This document shows positions 18,277 through 26,699 of a stretch of DNA of 64,000 nucleotides, in pieces. The stretch is from an uncultured Opitutaceae bacterium (lineage in GTDB: Bacteria; Verrucomicrobiota; Verrucomicrobiia; Opitutales; Opitutaceae), in the NCBI GenBank assembly GCA_903862935.1, contig CAIOZY010000047.1, positions 62,001 to 126,000 on the forward strand, read 5' to 3'. Position numbers and translations under genes: made by a program. How positions within the stretch are numbered: the first letter of the stretch is position 1; each line of letters starts with the position of its first letter. The notes beneath the pieces were generated by a model. The model did not search any database. It was not told the DNA's origin and saw only the letters and a program-made list of their open reading frames with translations.

Positions 18277-18750
18277 ATGAGGCTGTACCTTCCTGCTATA
18301 TCCGACGCGCGGGTGCTTCGTTGTTGCCCCTCAGAATTCAGGGGATTGGTAATAATTCCGGGCGCCCTGCCGCCGGACATCATCTTTGAGCAGGCTCTCC
18401 GCCAGGGAAGCGGGGACTGATTTATGCCCCGGCTCTTCATTGACGAACCCAGGGACGAGATCGTGGGGTCGGGGGGATTTAAGTCAGAGCCGCAGGGTCG
18501 GTCGGTTGAAATCGGCTATGGGATCGCGACGTCTCGGCGCAACCTGGGGCTCGCATCGCAGGCCGTCCCGTTGCTTGTGCAGGAGGCGTTCGCAAGCGGG
18601 ATAATAGATGAAGTTCGGGCTGAAACCGTATCTGACAACATCGCCTCCGCCCGGGTGCTGTCAAAGTGCGGCTTCCATCCGGTGGGAACGCGCCCAAGTC
18701 CGGAAGGCCTGCTCAACTTGTGGGCACTTCGAAACCCCGCAGAAGCTTAG
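18277..18750 (+). pseudogene. GNAT acetyltransferase broken by an in-frame TGA
   Basis: ATG at 18277 opens a frame that runs 47 codons (MRLYLPAISDARVLRCC...) to a TGA at 18418-18420, and the same frame continues two codons later as MPRLFIDEPRDEIVGSGGF to a stop at 18750. The second part has GNAT features: GSGGF (strand 4), IGYGI, RRNLGLASQA (the acetyl-CoA loop) and SARVLSKCGF. Both parts in frame make one 157-codon gene of normal GNAT length. One base change (TGA to TGG, Trp) would restore it. It could be a true nonsense pseudogene, a sequencing error, or the 108-codon second part alone could be translated. Confidence 0.7.
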
Positions 18751-18903
18751 CCATCCCCATGTCTTAACGCCACGGGAGCATCATTCCGCTCGTATCTATC
18801 GTACTCTTGGTTAGGATCTTCCGGGCAACCACTTCTCTTTTTTCCCCATCTTTTTCCCCGACTGACAGGCAAAACCCTAGACACCATCAGCGACGCCAAG
18901 AGC

Positions 18904-20067
18904 ATGACCGCTCAGAAGAAATATACCTCCCGGACCCGGCTTGCGGCGGCTATGCGCCTGGAAAAGCCAGACCGGGTGCCTGTCATGTGCCAGCCCTCCT
19001 GGGGTTTCGTTCTGAAACAGATCCCCGACCTAGATCCGATCGACTTCTGGCACAATCACGACGGGGCTCTGGCGCGAGGGTTTTCGGAGATCAGCCTGCG
19101 CTTCGGGTTTGACGGGGTCCTGATACCGGCGGTGGGCGCCGCGCCGCTTGACGAAAGCAAGGTGACCAAGATAGACCGCGCTCATCCCGAGGGCCCGGAA
19201 GTAACCTTCAAGAACGGGGACTCCTGCATCTACTGCAGCAACGACCTGCCTCGGTACACCCATGCCGTGGCCCCTGAGCAAGAGATCGACGCGGTCAATC
19301 CGGAACTGATTGGGGAGCGGCTGACCTATCACCCCCCCACGAACCACCTCAGGATGTATCTTGCCGAAGGGTCCGGGGGTCGGGTCGCAGAACTTACCCA
19401 GGCCAGGAAGATCATAGGTCCTGATGTATCTCTCCACGGCTCTTTGTACTCTCCCGAGGATTACCTCATCGACATGTTCGGCGTGGACGGCGCTATGGTC
19501 GCTTTGCTGACGGAGCCCGAAAAATGCAGAGTCCTGCTTGCGGCCTTCGCCCGGGCGGTGGCCGGCCATGCGCGGGAGCAGGCTGCGGCTGGCGTCGACG
19601 CCCTTAACGTATCAGCGCCGTGGGTCGGACAGACCTTCGTCTCGCCGGAGCTGCACCGAGGGCTCATCTCGCCCGCCCAGGCCATCCTGGTGCGGGTGTG
19701 CCACTCCGAAGACATTCCCTGCTACTGCCACACCTGCGGAGCGATTGGCGATCGCCTTGAGGGAATTATAGACATCGGCTTTGATGGCCTGGAGTGTCTT
19801 GACCCCCCGCCCTTGGGCAACGTGGAACTGGCCGACGCCGTGCGCCGCATCGGCCATCGAGCCTTCATCAAGGGAAACATCGACCCGGTGCACACCCTCC
19901 TACTGGGAAGCCCGGAGGCGATAAGGGAGGACGTCGCCCGACGGCTTGAGGCGGGCATGCAGGCCCGCGGATTCATCCTGAGCACGGCGTGCTCAATCGC
20001 GCCGAATACGCCGGCGGCTCATGTCGCCCTTCTGCGGGAGCTGGCAGAACGGTACGGAACCTACTGA
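18904..20067 (+). CDS. URO-D superfamily, MtaA-like methyltransferase with zinc motif
   Basis: 387 residues. The N-terminal RTRLAAAMRLEKPDRVPV is the standard opening of corrinoid-type methyltransferases in the URO-D superfamily. The metal site is visible as HTC (H276, C278) and a third ligand C363 in STACSIAPNTP. FIKGNIDPVHTLLLGSPE lies on the barrel. Known relatives (MtaA, MtbA, CmuA domain) move methyl groups between a corrinoid protein and coenzyme M or another acceptor. No corrinoid protein is encoded nearby. It ends 104 bases before the arsR start; a strong promoter at 20123-20151 lies between, so the arsenic genes can be transcribed alone. A link to arsenic or another methylated metabolite is only inferred. 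Confidence 0.82.
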   Translation: MTAQKKYTSRTRLAAAMRLEKPDRVPVMCQPSWGFVLKQIPDLDPIDFWHNHDGALARGFSEISLRFGFDGVLIPAVGAAPLDESKVTKIDRAHPEGPEVTFKNGDSCIYCSNDLPRYTHAVAPEQEIDAVNPELIGERLTYHPPTNHLRMYLAEGSGGRVAELTQARKIIGPDVSLHGSLYSPEDYLIDMFGVDGAMVALLTEPEKCRVLLAAFARAVAGHAREQAAAGVDALNVSAPWVGQTFVSPELHRGLISPAQAILVRVCHSEDIPCYCHTCGAIGDRLEGIIDIGFDGLECLDPPPLGNVELADAVRRIGHRAFIKGNIDPVHTLLLGSPEAIREDVARRLEAGMQARGFILSTACSIAPNTPAAHVALLRELAERYGTY

Positions 20068-20122
20068 CGTTGGAATGGGCCAGTCGGTCGGGCGCAAAAT
20101 GCGCAGCACAGAAGAAATACAC

Positions 20123-20151
20123 TTGTCAATATACCCGTAATGGAATATACC
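20123..20151 (+). promoter_or_regulatory. Sigma-70-type promoter with repeat operator, arsR operon
   Basis: TTGTCA (20123-20128), 17-base spacer, TATACC (20146-20151): a good sigma-70 pattern about 20 bases before the arsR ATG. The motif AATATACC occurs twice as a direct repeat (20128-20135 and 20144-20151), flanking the spacer and overlapping the -10. This is where ArsR autorepressors usually bind. Which bases form the operator is not proven. Confidence 0.6.
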
Positions 20152-20171
20152 TGTGGGCGTATTTGAAAACA

Positions 20172-20540
20172 ATGGACCTTGTTGGAATCTATCAATGCCT
20201 TTGCGACCGGACCCGGCTGCGGATCCTGCACCTGCTGGGCCAAGGACCCCTTTGTGTCTGTCATTTCCAGAAGATCCTTCAGGAGCCCCAAGTTAAGGTC
20301 TCAAAGCACCTGGGTTACCTGCGGGCGCGGGGCATGGTTCGGAGCGATCGGCGGGGAAACTGGATGATCTACTCCCTTCAGGCGAAACCGTCTCGCGAAC
20401 TGGCGGCTAATTTGGCGTGTCTCCAAGACTGCGCGCGTGAGGACCCCGTCTTCCAGCGGGACTTGGAACGGCTGAGGAAGCTCTCCCCTGGGTTTGCAGA
20501 GTCGAGCCCCTGCTGTCGCGCCGCAACAGTCCATCGCTGA
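20172..20540 (+). CDS. arsR: ArsR-family arsenite-responsive repressor
   Basis: 122 residues from the ATG at 20172. A winged-helix fold with [23 protein letters not shown]28 and C30 match the CVC arsenite site of classical ArsR. The recognition helix is near [16 protein letters not shown]. The last residues carry CC, possibly a further thiol. A longer frame from 19989 overlaps the previous gene and contains the promoter, so it is rejected. It heads arsR-arsC-small protein-acr3 and should repress it until As(III)/Sb(III) binds. The operator is probably the repeat pair at 20128-20151. Confidence 0.92.
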   Translation: MDLVGIYQCLCDRTRLRILHLLGQGPLCVCHFQKILQEPQVKVSKHLGYLRARGMVRSDRRGNWMIYSLQAKPSRELAANLACLQDCAREDPVFQRDLERLRKLSPGFAESSPCCRAATVHR

Positions 20541-20553
20541 ACCCCATTTTTGT

Positions 20554-21006
20554 ATGCAATCCGAGAAACCAACCGTCTTGATTCTCTGCACGGGTAATTC
20601 CTGCCGCAGCCACCTCGCAGAGGGGATCCTGGGCGCTGCGGCTGGTGACTTCCTGAACGTAGTCAGTGCCGGCTCTAAGCCCGCGGGCTATGTGCACCCC
20701 CTTGCGATTGCGGCAATGAAGGAGATTGGGATAGACATCTCCCATCACTCCTCGAAGCACCTGAGCCAATTTCTATCGGGCAAGATTGAGACGGTCATCA
20801 CTGTCTGCGGCAACCTGGACCAAGGATGTCCCGTTTTTCCGGGCCAACTCAATCGACACCACTGGCCATTCGAAGACCCTGCGCACGCCACGGGCACCGA
20901 TGAGGAAAAATTGGAGGTGTTTCGGCGCGTGCGGAACGAGATTCGGAGGACCTTCACGGCATACGCCGACGGACGGCGGGACGGGCTCCGGGCGACAACA
21001 GATTGA
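20554..21006 (+). CDS. arsC: Arsenate reductase, thioredoxin-coupled (LMW-phosphatase type)
   Basis: 150 residues. The P-loop CTGNSCR places C12 and C17; C85 (VITVCGN) and C92 (GCPVFPG) are spaced seven apart, as in the Cys82/Cys89 pair of the thioredoxin-linked type, so the three-Cys relay is intact. EDPAHA supplies the catalytic Asp. It reduces arsenate to arsenite in the cytoplasm. The ATG at 20554 is preferred; the earlier 20494 start lies inside arsR. It is 13 bases after arsR and 6 before the small protein gene, so one operon. Confidence 0.94.
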   Translation: MQSEKPTVLILCTGNSCRSHLAEGILGAAAGDFLNVVSAGSKPAGYVHPLAIAAMKEIGIDISHHSSKHLSQFLSGKIETVITVCGNLDQGCPVFPGQLNRHHWPFEDPAHATGTDEEKLEVFRRVRNEIRRTFTAYADGRRDGLRATTD

Positions 21007-21012
21007 CCCCCT

Positions 21013-21240
21013 ATGACCACCTACGTTTACGAAACAATCCCCGCGGCGCCGGGCCAGAAGGCGCAGCGCTTTGAGGTTCAGCAAAGCATGAAGGATGCCC
21101 CACTGACCACGCATCCCGAGAAGGGGGTTCCCGTGCGCCGGGTCATCCTCGGCGGTTTCGGCATCATCAAATCGATCGAGAAATCGATGCCTGAGTGCGA
21201 GGGTGGCTGCTGCTGTGGGTCCGGTGAGTGTCCCAACTGA
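21013..21240 (+). CDS. Small Cys-tailed protein, degenerate FmdB-like, in the ars operon
   Basis: 75 residues. The central part, FEVQQSMKDAPLTTHPEKG then PVRRVILGGFGI, resembles the FmdB-type small zinc-ribbon regulator family, but the CxxC knuckle that normally precedes it is absent (YVYETIPAAPGQKAQR instead). The C-terminus is unusual: PECEGGCCCGSGECPN, with five Cys in 13 residues. Such a tail could bind arsenite, zinc or an iron-sulphur cluster. It starts 6 bases after arsC and overlaps the beginning of the longer acr3 frame. Role unknown; an arsenic-binding accessory is inference. Confidence 0.75.
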   Translation: MTTYVYETIPAAPGQKAQRFEVQQSMKDAPLTTHPEKGVPVRRVILGGFGIIKSIEKSMPECEGGCCCGSGECPN

Positions 21241-21248
21241 GGCATCCC

Positions 21249-22319
21249 ATGAGCCAGCCAACCAAACGTCTCAATTTCTTCGAACGGTACCTCTCCCTTT
21301 GGGTGCTCGCCTGCATGCTCGTGGGAGTGGCCTTCGGCAAGGGTTTTGCCGGGGTGGTCAACCAGCTAAGTAAGCTGCAGTTCGGGCAGGGCTCTCAGGT
21401 CAATGTGCCTATCGCAATCCTGATCTGGCTGATGATCTACCCGATGATGCTGAAGATCGACTTTGGCTCGCTCATCGATGTGACAAAGCGCCCCAAGGGG
21501 CTGCTTGTGACGCTCTTTGTCAATTGGCTGGTCAAGCCGTTCAGCATGGCCTTCCTGGCCTGGCTGTTCTTTCGGCACCTATTCTCTCCCTGGGTCGATC
21601 CCGCAACCGCAAGGGACTACACTGCCGGCTTGATCATCCTCGCAGCCGCGCCCTGCACCGCGATGGTGTTCGTCTGGAGTTACCTAACCGACGGCGACCC
21701 GGCCTACACGCTCGTACAGGTCGCTGTTAACGACCTGATTATGCTCGTGGCCTTCGCGCCCATCGTGATGTTCCTCTGCGGAGTGTCCAATGTGGTCGTG
21801 CCGTCCAGGGTTCTTGTCACGTCGGTTGTCGTCTTTATCTTGATCCCTCTATCGGCAGGCTGGCTGACCCGCACCCTGCTGCTGAAGTCACGGGGTCGGG
21901 AATGGTTTGAGCAGACCTTTCTCCCTAAATTCCATCCAGTGACGGTGGTGGCCCTGTTGGCCACGCTCGTCCTTATCTTCGCGTTTCAGGCTGAAAACCT
22001 CACAACCAGGTGGCTGGCGGTCGTCCTCCTGGCGGTGCCGATCACATTGCAGGTCTACTTCAATAGCGGCCTCACCTATCTTCTGATGCGCAAGCTTAGG
22101 GTACCGCAGAATGTGGCAGCCCCGGGGGCCCTTATCGGCGCGAGCAATTTCTTCGAACTGGCGGTCGCCGTGGCAATTACCCTTTTTGGTCCCGGTTCAG
22201 GCGCGGCCTTAGCCTGTGTTGTCGGTGTCCTTGTGGAAGTTCCGGTGATGCTTTCTGTGTGCAAAGTCTGCAACACCTCCCGTTCTTGGTATGGCAGGGT
22301 TGCGCCAACCAAGACCTAA
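21249..22319 (+). CDS. acr3: ACR3-family arsenite efflux permease
   Basis: 356 residues and about ten membrane helices. Diagnostic ACR3 segments are LIWLMIYPMMLKIDFGSL, LILAAAPCTAMVFVWS (with the essential helix-4 Cys), GDPAYTLVQVAVNDLIML and the C-terminal GASNFFELAVAVAITLFGP. It exports arsenite driven by the proton motive force, in the inner membrane. The ATG at 21249 begins MSQPTKRLNFFERYL, the usual start; 21228 overlaps the preceding small gene. Last gene of the operon, ending near a hairpin at 22359-22375. Confidence 0.95.
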   Translation: MSQPTKRLNFFERYLSLWVLACMLVGVAFGKGFAGVVNQLSKLQFGQGSQVNVPIAILIWLMIYPMMLKIDFGSLIDVTKRPKGLLVTLFVNWLVKPFSMAFLAWLFFRHLFSPWVDPATARDYTAGLIILAAAPCTAMVFVWSYLTDGDPAYTLVQVAVNDLIMLVAFAPIVMFLCGVSNVVVPSRVLVTSVVVFILIPLSAGWLTRTLLLKSRGREWFEQTFLPKFHPVTVVALLATLVLIFAFQAENLTTRWLAVVLLAVPITLQVYFNSGLTYLLMRKLRVPQNVAAPGALIGASNFFELAVAVAITLFGPGSGAALACVVGVLVEVPVMLSVCKVCNTSRSWYGRVAPTKT

Positions 22320-22358
22320 GCTCGATCTGTCTCCACGCCGGAGGCCCCCCCAGGACAA

Positions 22359-22375
22359 CGGGATCATCCATCCCG
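22359..22375. terminator. Hairpin between convergent acr3 and M48 protease genes
   Basis: CGGGAT (22359-22364), loop CATCC, ATCCCG (22370-22375): a perfect 6-bp stem in the 96-base gap between two convergent stops. No U-tract follows on either strand. Confidence 0.4.
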
Positions 22376-22415
22376 ATCATCAGGTTAATGACCCGAGGTT
22401 TCCTTATGGCCTGTT

Positions 22416-24386
22416 CTAATCAATCGGGCCCGCCGCCAGCAGCGGCATGGGAATATCCAGCGCGGCAGTGATCGCGCGAAGCAGTTCCGCCTCGGCAACC
22501 AGAATCTGGTTGTCGGCTCCAACGACATGGGCTGCGGCTGCAACCACGCACTGTTTCACCAGGCCGCTCGCACCGGCCAGCTTGTCCAGAGCTGCGTCCA
22601 GGGCGTCAAACCCGCAATCCGCGGCATTGAGAAACGTGAGTCTTGGCCCGGCGTCCTTTATTTTTGAGACTCCCGCGGCAAACGCGGCGCGTTCGTTCAT
22701 GTCCTCGTTACTCGCTGTGCGAGCAAGAGCCGAAAGGACAATAGAGATTTCGGGCAATACCTCTTCCACGGTCGCCACCTGGACACCGCCCTCCCTGGAG
22801 GGGTTGCCTCCAAGCGACAACGCCCTGGTGACCAACTTTTGCAGCGCAAAGCTGAACATGGACACCTGTCCCTCGACCCGAACAAGCTCTCTAAGGGTTG
22901 CAAGGAAGGGCATCACCCGCACGGACGGCATCTGCCGGAGCGCCGGAAGCGCAAGCTGCGCGAGGGGAAGCCGTTGCTCAGGGCTAAGCTCACGAAAGGC
23001 GCTGTCGAGCCCGTTGAACACCCGGCTTACGGAGCCGTCCGCCCGTTCAACAACCAGGGCCTGCTGGCGCCGCCGTAGTGTCTCGTCCTCACTATCCAAC
23101 ACTAGGCCGTACAGGAGTGCGACAACCCCGTCCGGACTTTGGGCCGCCGAGCGCAGCGCCGGTGGAATGGAGGCGATGAGCCTCGCCGCCCCTCCGATAT
23201 GAGTGCCGGTCATCACCCCGACGGAGGCGATCGCGATCAACGGGTCTGCCACTAGGGGTATAGAGGAGATGTCTCCCAGATCGGAAGCCTTTTCCGACAA
23301 TGGTGGAGGCGAAATGCCCATTTTTGCAGGAACCGGAGCTGGGATGAATCCCGTCCGTTTTGCAGAGTCTGCGTCTAGACCCGGGAACAGGGCCTTGATT
23401 CTTGCGTCAAGCGGTGGATGCGTGGCCCAAACAGGGTCGAACATGGATGTGAACCCCTGCGCGAATAGGAAGTGCCCGATCTCGGCCGACCGGTGTGTGT
23501 CTAACTCCGAGCCGGCCCCGCCTGCTCCGATCTTCTGCAGCGCTCCAACAAGACCATTGGGGTTGCGGGTGAACTGCACACTGGATGCGTCAGCAAGAAA
23601 CTCGCGCTGCCGCGACACCGCGGCCTGGATTATCCGGCCAAAGAAGTACCCAATGTAACCGATGATGAGGAGCGACACCCCCACCAGAAATAGGAAAAGA
23701 ACGATCTGCCCACCTCCTTTTCCGCGGGACGCACGGAAACCCCGCAGCGACCAGAGCACCCCCCTCCCGGATAGCGCAATGACCAGAATTCCAAAAACGA
23801 TGGCGCCGATGCGGAGGTTTAGGCGCATGTCCCCGTTGAGGATGTGGCTCATCTCGTGGCCAATAACCCCCTGCAATTCGTCGCGGGTCAGCTGCTCAAG
23901 GGTTCCCTGGGTGACCGTCACAGCCGCATCCGCTGTGGTCAGCCCTGCGGCAAAAGCATTAATGCCCTGTTCCCCGTCCAAAATGTAGACGGCCGGCACC
24001 GGAATGCCGGCGGCAATCGACATCTCCTCAACCACGTCAAGGAGGACCCTTTCCTTTGTGTTCGTCGTGTGGGGTTCGACCAGCCGGGCGCCGAGCCCTT
24101 TTGCAACCGCCGATCCACCCGAGGCATACTGGGCCCATTTGTAGAGGGAGCCCAATCCAACGACCACCAGTGTCACCATACCGACGCACAGAAGGGCTTC
24201 CGGCCGCCATAGGGACATCGGCGGGGTGATGTCGTCCGCCTTGGCCTGCGCCCTCTCGGCAAAATCTAGCCCATAGATGACCAAGAAGTAGGTGGTGGCG
24301 ATGGTGCCCCCGACGGCGGCTGCGAAAAGCCAGACCAAACGCGCGGTTCGCCTCTTTGCACGAGCTTGAGCCTCAAAGAAGTCCAT
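22416..24386 (-). CDS. M48-family membrane metalloprotease with long C-terminal TerB-like region
   Basis: 656 residues. Two N-terminal membrane helices, then the zinc motif HEMSHILNGD in the loop after LQGVIG, two more helices, and EFLADASSVQFTRNP supplying the Glu ligand, as in HtpX/M48. Residues about 330-656 are absent from HtpX: another hydrophobic stretch (PLVADPLIAIASVGVMTG) and a helical end (CVVAAAAHVVGADNQILVAEAELLRAI...LDIPMP) resembling TerB-type domains. It acts as membrane protein quality control by family analogy. The ATG at 24386 fits the first helix. It is followed upstream in transcription by lemA, 43 bases away, a common pairing. Confidence 0.88.
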   Translation of the reverse strand: MDFFEAQARAKRRTARLVWLFAAAVGGTIATTYFLVIYGLDFAERAQAKADDITPPMSLWRPEALLCVGMVTLVVVGLGSLYKWAQYASGGSAVAKGLGARLVEPHTTNTKERVLLDVVEEMSIAAGIPVPAVYILDGEQGINAFAAGLTTADAAVTVTQGTLEQLTRDELQGVIGHEMSHILNGDMRLNLRIGAIVFGILVIALSGRGVLWSLRGFRASRGKGGGQIVLFLFLVGVSLLIIGYIGYFFGRIIQAAVSRQREFLADASSVQFTRNPNGLVGALQKIGAGGAGSELDTHRSAEIGHFLFAQGFTSMFDPVWATHPPLDARIKALFPGLDADSAKRTGFIPAPVPAKMGISPPPLSEKASDLGDISSIPLVADPLIAIASVGVMTGTHIGGAARLIASIPPALRSAAQSPDGVVALLYGLVLDSEDETLRRRQQALVVERADGSVSRVFNGLDSAFRELSPEQRLPLAQLALPALRQMPSVRVMPFLATLRELVRVEGQVSMFSFALQKLVTRALSLGGNPSREGGVQVATVEEVLPEISIVLSALARTASNEDMNERAAFAAGVSKIKDAGPRLTFLNAADCGFDALDAALDKLAGASGLVKQCVVAAAAHVVGADNQILVAEAELLRAITAALDIPMPLLAAGPID

Positions 24387-24429
24387 GGCCATGACTCAGT
24401 GCGGTCCGGGTTGGCGCAGGGGCCGGACC

Positions 24430-25032
24430 TCAGCTGAAGGTCACCTTGGGGGCTTTGCCCTCCGCCGGGTCTTCAATGTGGAAGAGTTCAGCCGGCGAAA
24501 ATCCGAACACCCCGGAGAACGCCACGGCTGGAAATGTCTCCCGGCCTGTGTTGTAGGCCATCACGCTGTCGTTGTAGGCCTGGCGCGCAAACGAGACCTT
24601 GTTCTCGGTCGAGGTGAGTTCCTCGCTCAGTTGAAGCATGTTCTGATTCGCCTTCAGTTCCGGATATTTCTCAACCACGACCATCAGCCTCGAAAGAGCC
24701 CCGCCGAGGCCAGATTCGGCACTGACCAGTCCCTTCATTGCATTGCCGTCGGCCGGATTTGCGGCCGCGGTTTGCGAGGCGGCCAGGGCGATGTTGCGCG
24801 CCTTGGTCACGGCCTCGAGCGTCTCGCGCTCGAACTTCATGTACTTGTCGGCAACGGCGACCAAATTGGGAATGAGGTCATAGCGTCTTTTCAGCTGAAC
24901 ATCTATCTGCGCGAATGCATTCTTAAATCGATTCCGCAGGGCGACCAGGGAGTTGTAGATGCCCACGATCCAGGCGATGGCGATGGCGGCAAGAATTGCA
25001 ATGACCAGAAGAGACAGGAGGAGGGTTTTCAT
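24430..25032 (-). CDS. lemA: LemA-family protein
   Basis: 200 residues. An N-terminal membrane anchor (LLLSLLVIAILAAIAIAWIV) is followed by the LemA signature YNSLVALRNRFKNAFAQIDVQ and LKRRYDLIPNLVAVADKYM, then long helices. ELFHIEDPAEGKAPKVTF is the usual C-terminus. The protein is anchored with a periplasmic or cytoplasmic helical bundle; function is not firmly known, but it is often coded with an HtpX-like M48 protease, as here. The ATG at 25032 gives the correct anchor position. It is divergent from glycerate kinase. Confidence 0.93.
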   Translation of the reverse strand: MKTLLLSLLVIAILAAIAIAWIVGIYNSLVALRNRFKNAFAQIDVQLKRRYDLIPNLVAVADKYMKFERETLEAVTKARNIALAASQTAAANPADGNAMKGLVSAESGLGGALSRLMVVVEKYPELKANQNMLQLSEELTSTENKVSFARQAYNDSVMAYNTGRETFPAVAFSGVFGFSPAELFHIEDPAEGKAPKVTFS

Positions 25033-25367
25033 GGGGATTGGCCCGCATTTTACCACGAAAAGACCAAGGGACGCACCTTTTTCGCGTCCTCTTTGAATCC
25101 ATTACCCTTAGCGGGTCGGCACCCGTCAGGCCGCGGTGCGGCGGATGCGGTGGCTCAGACTTAGCGGGTGAACAGCGATACAACGGTATAGACGTAGCCG
25201 GTTGGATAACCGACGGATGCTTGCCTCTAAGACCCGCAATCGAAGTCACCTCAATAGTGGGCCTCCTATTTTAAGATTTCGAAATCGGTTTCTTAGGCCC
25301 AAGCTTGAACCATCTTGTCACCACCGAAAATTGTCCGGTAAGATTTTGCGCTAATACTAACACCTTC
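25033..25367. other. Divergent intergenic region lemA / glycerate kinase
   Basis: 335 bases between divergent starts. I see a sigma-70-type promoter for the glycerate kinase (separate entry) and a 12-base palindrome GATTTCGAAATC at 25275-25286 that could be an operator. No convincing lemA promoter and no gene are visible. Confidence 0.5.
25315..25344 (+). promoter_or_regulatory. Candidate sigma-70 promoter of the glycerate kinase gene
   Basis: TTGTCA (25315-25320), 18-base spacer, TAAGAT (25339-25344), about 24 bases before the ATG at 25368. No good ribosome-binding site is visible before that ATG. The 12-base palindrome at 25275-25286 is upstream. Confidence 0.45.
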
Positions 25368-26699
25368 ATGGAAAAAAAATATCGCTCCTTGGCCCGACAG
25401 ATGATCCTGGCCGGGGTTAGTGCTGCCGATCCACGGCAGTCAATTAGAAGCACAGTTCGCGTGGATGGGGACACCGTCACCGTGCGGGACGACACCTATG
25501 CCCTGAAAGATTATGACCGCATCCTTCTCTTTGGTATCGGCAAAGCGGCGACTCCCATGTGTCAGGCCTTCGAAGAAATCTTGAAGCCTGACGGCGGACT
25601 AGTGATCACGAAAATCGGCGCGGAAATCGGCATCGCGGAGGTGAAGTCAATTCCCGTCAGGCGCGCTTACCACCCCGAGCCGCGCAAGGAAAATGCGGAA
25701 TATTCCCGCATGATTTTGGACATGATTGATGCGATAGGCCCCAACGAACGCGTTCTGGTCTTCCTGATGGTGTCCGGCGGAGGCTCGGCTCTATTCTCCT
25801 GCTCCCCGACCACAGTGAGCATTGAGGATAAGTTCGTGCTCAACCAGTTGCTCATGAAATGCGGCGCGAACATTCATGACATCAATACCATCCGAAAACA
25901 TTGTTCCGAGGTAAAGGGAGGCAAATTTGGAAAACGGGTGGCGGCCAAGGGAGCCACGCTGGTCTCCCTGATCCTTTCAGATGTGGTCGGTGACGATCTC
26001 AGTGTCATTGCCTCCGGACCAAGCTACAAAGATGCCACCACCTTTGCGGACGCGATCCGCCTGTTGAAGCAATATGGAATTTGGGACGAGACGCCCGCGT
26101 CAATCCAGGCCCATCTGCAACGTGGATTGGAAAATCCGGAAATGGAGCCCCCTCGGCAGGTGCCGGAGCGCGTGCACAATTATCTGATCGGAAACAATCT
26201 GGCAGCCCTTAATGCGGTAAAGGCCATTGCCGTGAGAGAGGGCTTTAAGGCGATGATCTTGACCAGCCAAAATACCGGCGAGGCCAAGATAGCAGCCAAG
26301 GCGTATATGGGCATCGCCAAGGAAATTCAGGACTCAGGAAATCCGGTGCAACCGCCGGTCTGCCTGATCGTCGGCGGGGAAATGATTGTGACTTTCAAAT
26401 GGGAAGATCGCGACGGATTTGGTCCAACCCGTGAGTTTGTCCTGAGCTCGGCCATCGAAATCCAAGGGCGTAAGAACATCGTGATCGCCGGCTGCGATTC
26501 CGACGGGGTGGATGGCGAGGGCAAGTCGGGGGCAATTGCCGATGGTCAGACCGTTGCCCGTGCCACCTTGAACGCGAAGCACTATCTGGACACGCATGAT
26601 GCGGAGGCGTTCTTCGATAGCCTGGATGATTCCATTCAGTTCAGCAGCATGACCAACGTGAACGACATTATCGTCATTTTTGTTGGAAAAAATTCATGA
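25368..26699 (+). CDS. Glycerate 2-kinase, GckA/TtuD (MOFRL) type
   Basis: 443 residues. LFGIGKAATPMCQAFEE, LMVSGGGSALFSCP-like loop (VSGGGSALF), and SDVVGDDLSVIASGPSYKD are diagnostic of class II glycerate kinase; the C-terminal MOFRL domain contains GCDSDGVDGEGKSGAI. It phosphorylates D-glycerate to 2-phosphoglycerate using ATP, in the cytoplasm. The ATG at 25368 begins MEKKYRSLARQMIL; 25305 would add 21 residues that include the promoter. The gene looks markedly less GC-rich than its neighbours, with many AAA, GAA and AAT codons, suggesting recent acquisition. No partner dehydrogenase or sugar gene is adjacent. Confidence 0.93.
   Translation: MEKKYRSLARQMILAGVSAADPRQSIRSTVRVDGDTVTVRDDTYALKDYDRILLFGIGKAATPMCQAFEEILKPDGGLVITKIGAEIGIAEVKSIPVRRAYHPEPRKENAEYSRMILDMIDAIGPNERVLVFLMVSGGGSALFSCSPTTVSIEDKFVLNQLLMKCGANIHDINTIRKHCSEVKGGKFGKRVAAKGATLVSLILSDVVGDDLSVIASGPSYKDATTFADAIRLLKQYGIWDETPASIQAHLQRGLENPEMEPPRQVPERVHNYLIGNNLAALNAVKAIAVREGFKAMILTSQNTGEAKIAAKAYMGIAKEIQDSGNPVQPPVCLIVGGEMIVTFKWEDRDGFGPTREFVLSSAIEIQGRKNIVIAGCDSDGVDGEGKSGAIADGQTVARATLNAKHYLDTHDAEAFFDSLDDSIQFSSMTNVNDIIVIFVGKNS

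Noticed and set aside
18424-18750. Short complete GNAT gene starting at 18424
   Set aside because: The same frame continues upstream after one TGA to a full-length start at 18277, so a broken gene is a better reading.
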